Source: Corynebacterium sp.
GTDB lineage: Bacteria; Actinomycetota; Actinomycetes; Mycobacteriales; Mycobacteriaceae
Reading direction: 5' to 3'
Length of the DNA: 15,104 nt
Assembly (NCBI RefSeq): GCF_030530965.1
Contig: NZ_JAUMTY010000005.1
Span: forward strand, 11,667-26,770
Of this stretch, positions 14,012-15,104 are shown piece after piece (positions within the stretch are counted from its first letter, which is position 1; each line of letters starts with the position of its first letter). Both the position numbers and the translations under genes were made by a program. The notes under the pieces are model-generated. The model was given only the letters and a program-made list of their open reading frames with translations, searched no databases and was not told the origin of the DNA.

Positions 14012-14054
14012 GGTGGTGCGCCCGGCTCGATGGCCGCATTACATAGTCGCCCGT

Positions 14055-15104
14055 CTACGTGAGCTCCACGATCTCCATGTATTCGTCATTCCACATGTCC
14101 TCGTCGCCATCGGGAAGGACAATGACACGCTCCGGATTAAGAGCCTTGACTGCTCCAGGATCGTGCGTGACAAGGACAACCGCACCCGTGTACGTCCGTA
14201 AAGCCGAAAGAACTTGCTCACGCGAAACAGGATCAAGGTTGTTCGTCGGCTCATCCAAGAGCAAGACGTTCGCGCGAGACGCAACAAGAGCCGCCAACGC
14301 AAGACGGGTCTGCTCACCACCAGACAAGGTGCCAGCCGGCTGCTGAAGCTGATCGCCCGAGAACATGAAAGCACCGAGAAGACCGCGCAGGTCTTGTTCA
14401 CCGGAATCGGGACACGCCTGAACAGTGTTTTCCCACACGGAAGCGTCGGGATCGATCGTGTCATGCTCCTGAGCGAAATAGCCGACTTTGAGCCCGTAAC
14501 CAGTAACAATTCCCCCTTCCCCATCGCTTCGCTCGACGCCGGCGAGGAGCTTAAGGAGTGTCGTCTTTCCAGCACCGTTATAACCCAAAATGACGACGCG
14601 GGACCCCTTGTCGATGGCTAAGTCCACCCCAGCGAAAACTTCGAGCGACCCATACATCTTCGTTAAGCCGTGGGCGTTGAGCGGAGTTTTACCGCAATGA
14701 GCAGGCTCAGGGAATGAAATATGCGCAACTTTGTCCGAAACATGAACTTCATCGAGTTCGCTGACGATGCGGTCTGCGCGCGCTAGCATCTGCTTGGCAG
14801 CAGCTGCTTTTGTTGCCTTCGCCCCGAACCGTGCAGCCTGAGCCCGTAGTGCTGCGGCTTTCTTTTCCGCATTCGCCTTTTCACGTCGACGACGAGTCTC
14901 GTCGGTGGCGCGTGCCTGTTGGTATTTTTTCCACCCCATGTTGTACACATCGGCTTCGGCTCGCGTCGCATCCAAGAACCACACCTTGTTACACACGGCC
15001 TCGAGCAAGTCGACGTCGTGGGAGATAACCACTAAACCGCCATCATGCTTGCACAGGAAATCGCGCAACCATGTGATGGAGTCTGAATCCAAGTGGTTCG
15101 TTGG
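14055..15104 (-). CDS. ABC-F family ATPase, C-terminal part (N-terminus beyond window)
   Basis: The minus-strand gene enters from the right edge within the Walker B/D-loop of its first ATPase domain (PTNHLD). The first domain ends with VVISHDVDLLEAVC. A basic, helical interdomain linker of about 60-80 residues follows (from about 14930 to 14740), then a full second ATPase domain: Walker A GYNGAGKTT (about 14561-14585), signature LSGGEQTRLALA (about 14327), Walker B VLLLDEPTNNLD (about 14264) and H-switch VTHDP (His at 14163-14165). Two ATPase domains joined by a charged linker, with no membrane domain, define ABC-F proteins. These act on ribosomes in translation or antibiotic protection rather than in transport. 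An ABC-F gene (Rv1473) lies next to acnR/acn in M. tuberculosis, and this is probably its counterpart. It ends with an acidic tail (DEDMWNDEYMEIVEL). Confidence 0.94.
   Translation of the reverse strand, partial: PTNHLDSDSITWLRDFLCKHDGGLVVISHDVDLLEAVCNKVWFLDATRAEADVYNMGWKKYQQARATDETRRRREKANAEKKAAALRAQAARFGAKATKAAAAKQMLARADRIVSELDEVHVSDKVAHISFPEPAHCGKTPLNAHGLTKMYGSLEVFAGVDLAIDKGSRVVILGYNGAGKTTLLKLLAGVERSDGEGGIVTGYGLKVGYFAQEHDTIDPDASVWENTVQACPDSGEQDLRGLLGAFMFSGDQLQQPAGTLSGGEQTRLALAALVASRANVLLLDEPTNNLDPVSREQVLSALRTYTGAVVLVTHDPGAVKALNPERVIVLPDGDEDMWNDEYMEIVELT

Overview
The window looks like a chromosomal core region of a Corynebacterium or close relative (Mycobacteriales). The base composition is moderate. 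Many start codons lie 6 to 8 bases after a TANNNT -10 element, which is typical of leaderless corynebacterial transcripts. The gene content matches a block I know from C. glutamicum and, more loosely, from M. tuberculosis: SPFH/NfeD pair, ferrochelatase, RipA-like NlpC/P60 hydrolase, aconitase, AcnR, UPF0237/UPF0210 pair, class I amidotransferase, NAD(P)-binding protein and ABC-F ATPase. I cannot name the species.

Layout. Positions 1-1572 (minus): a DUF3097 protein, an NfeD membrane protein and the N-terminal part of an SPFH/stomatin protein, probably one transcription unit. Positions 1654-2433 (plus): an unrecognised protein, divergent from DUF3097 and convergent with the next gene. Positions 2443-3624 (minus): hemH, the actinobacterial ferrochelatase, with the cysteines expected of a [2Fe-2S] type. 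Positions 3781-6240 (minus): a very large secreted NlpC/P60 peptidoglycan hydrolase with a coiled coil, two long Ser/Thr/Asp-rich linkers and a C-terminal Cys-His-Glu catalytic domain.

Positions 6241-7288 form a roughly 1 kb divergent intergenic region. It holds an AT-rich stretch, a 17-bp palindrome, a terminator-like hairpin, a 12-bp direct repeat, a perfect AcnR operator over the acn promoter and two hairpins in the acn leader. Positions 7289-10672 (plus): acn and its TetR repressor acnR, ending at a clear intrinsic terminator.

Positions 10875-12515 (plus): a small ACT-domain protein (UPF0237) and a UPF0210/DUF711 protein, 12 bp apart. Positions 12584-13324 (plus): a class I glutamine amidotransferase. 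It overlaps tail to tail by 21 bp with a minus-strand NAD(P)-binding protein (13304-13975). Positions 14055-15104 (minus): the C-terminal two thirds of an ABC-F ATPase, cut by the window edge.

How it works together: the clearest circuit is acn-acnR, in which the repressor encoded downstream is expected to bind the palindrome at the acn promoter. Heme synthesis and the Fe-S enzyme aconitase lie close together, but I see no shared iron-regulator box. I found no mobile elements, CRISPR arrays, tRNA or rRNA genes. Nothing here is plainly a new multi-gene system. The least explained parts are the 6.2-7.1 kb intergenic region, the UPF0237/UPF0210 pair, DUF3097 and the orphan gene at 1654.
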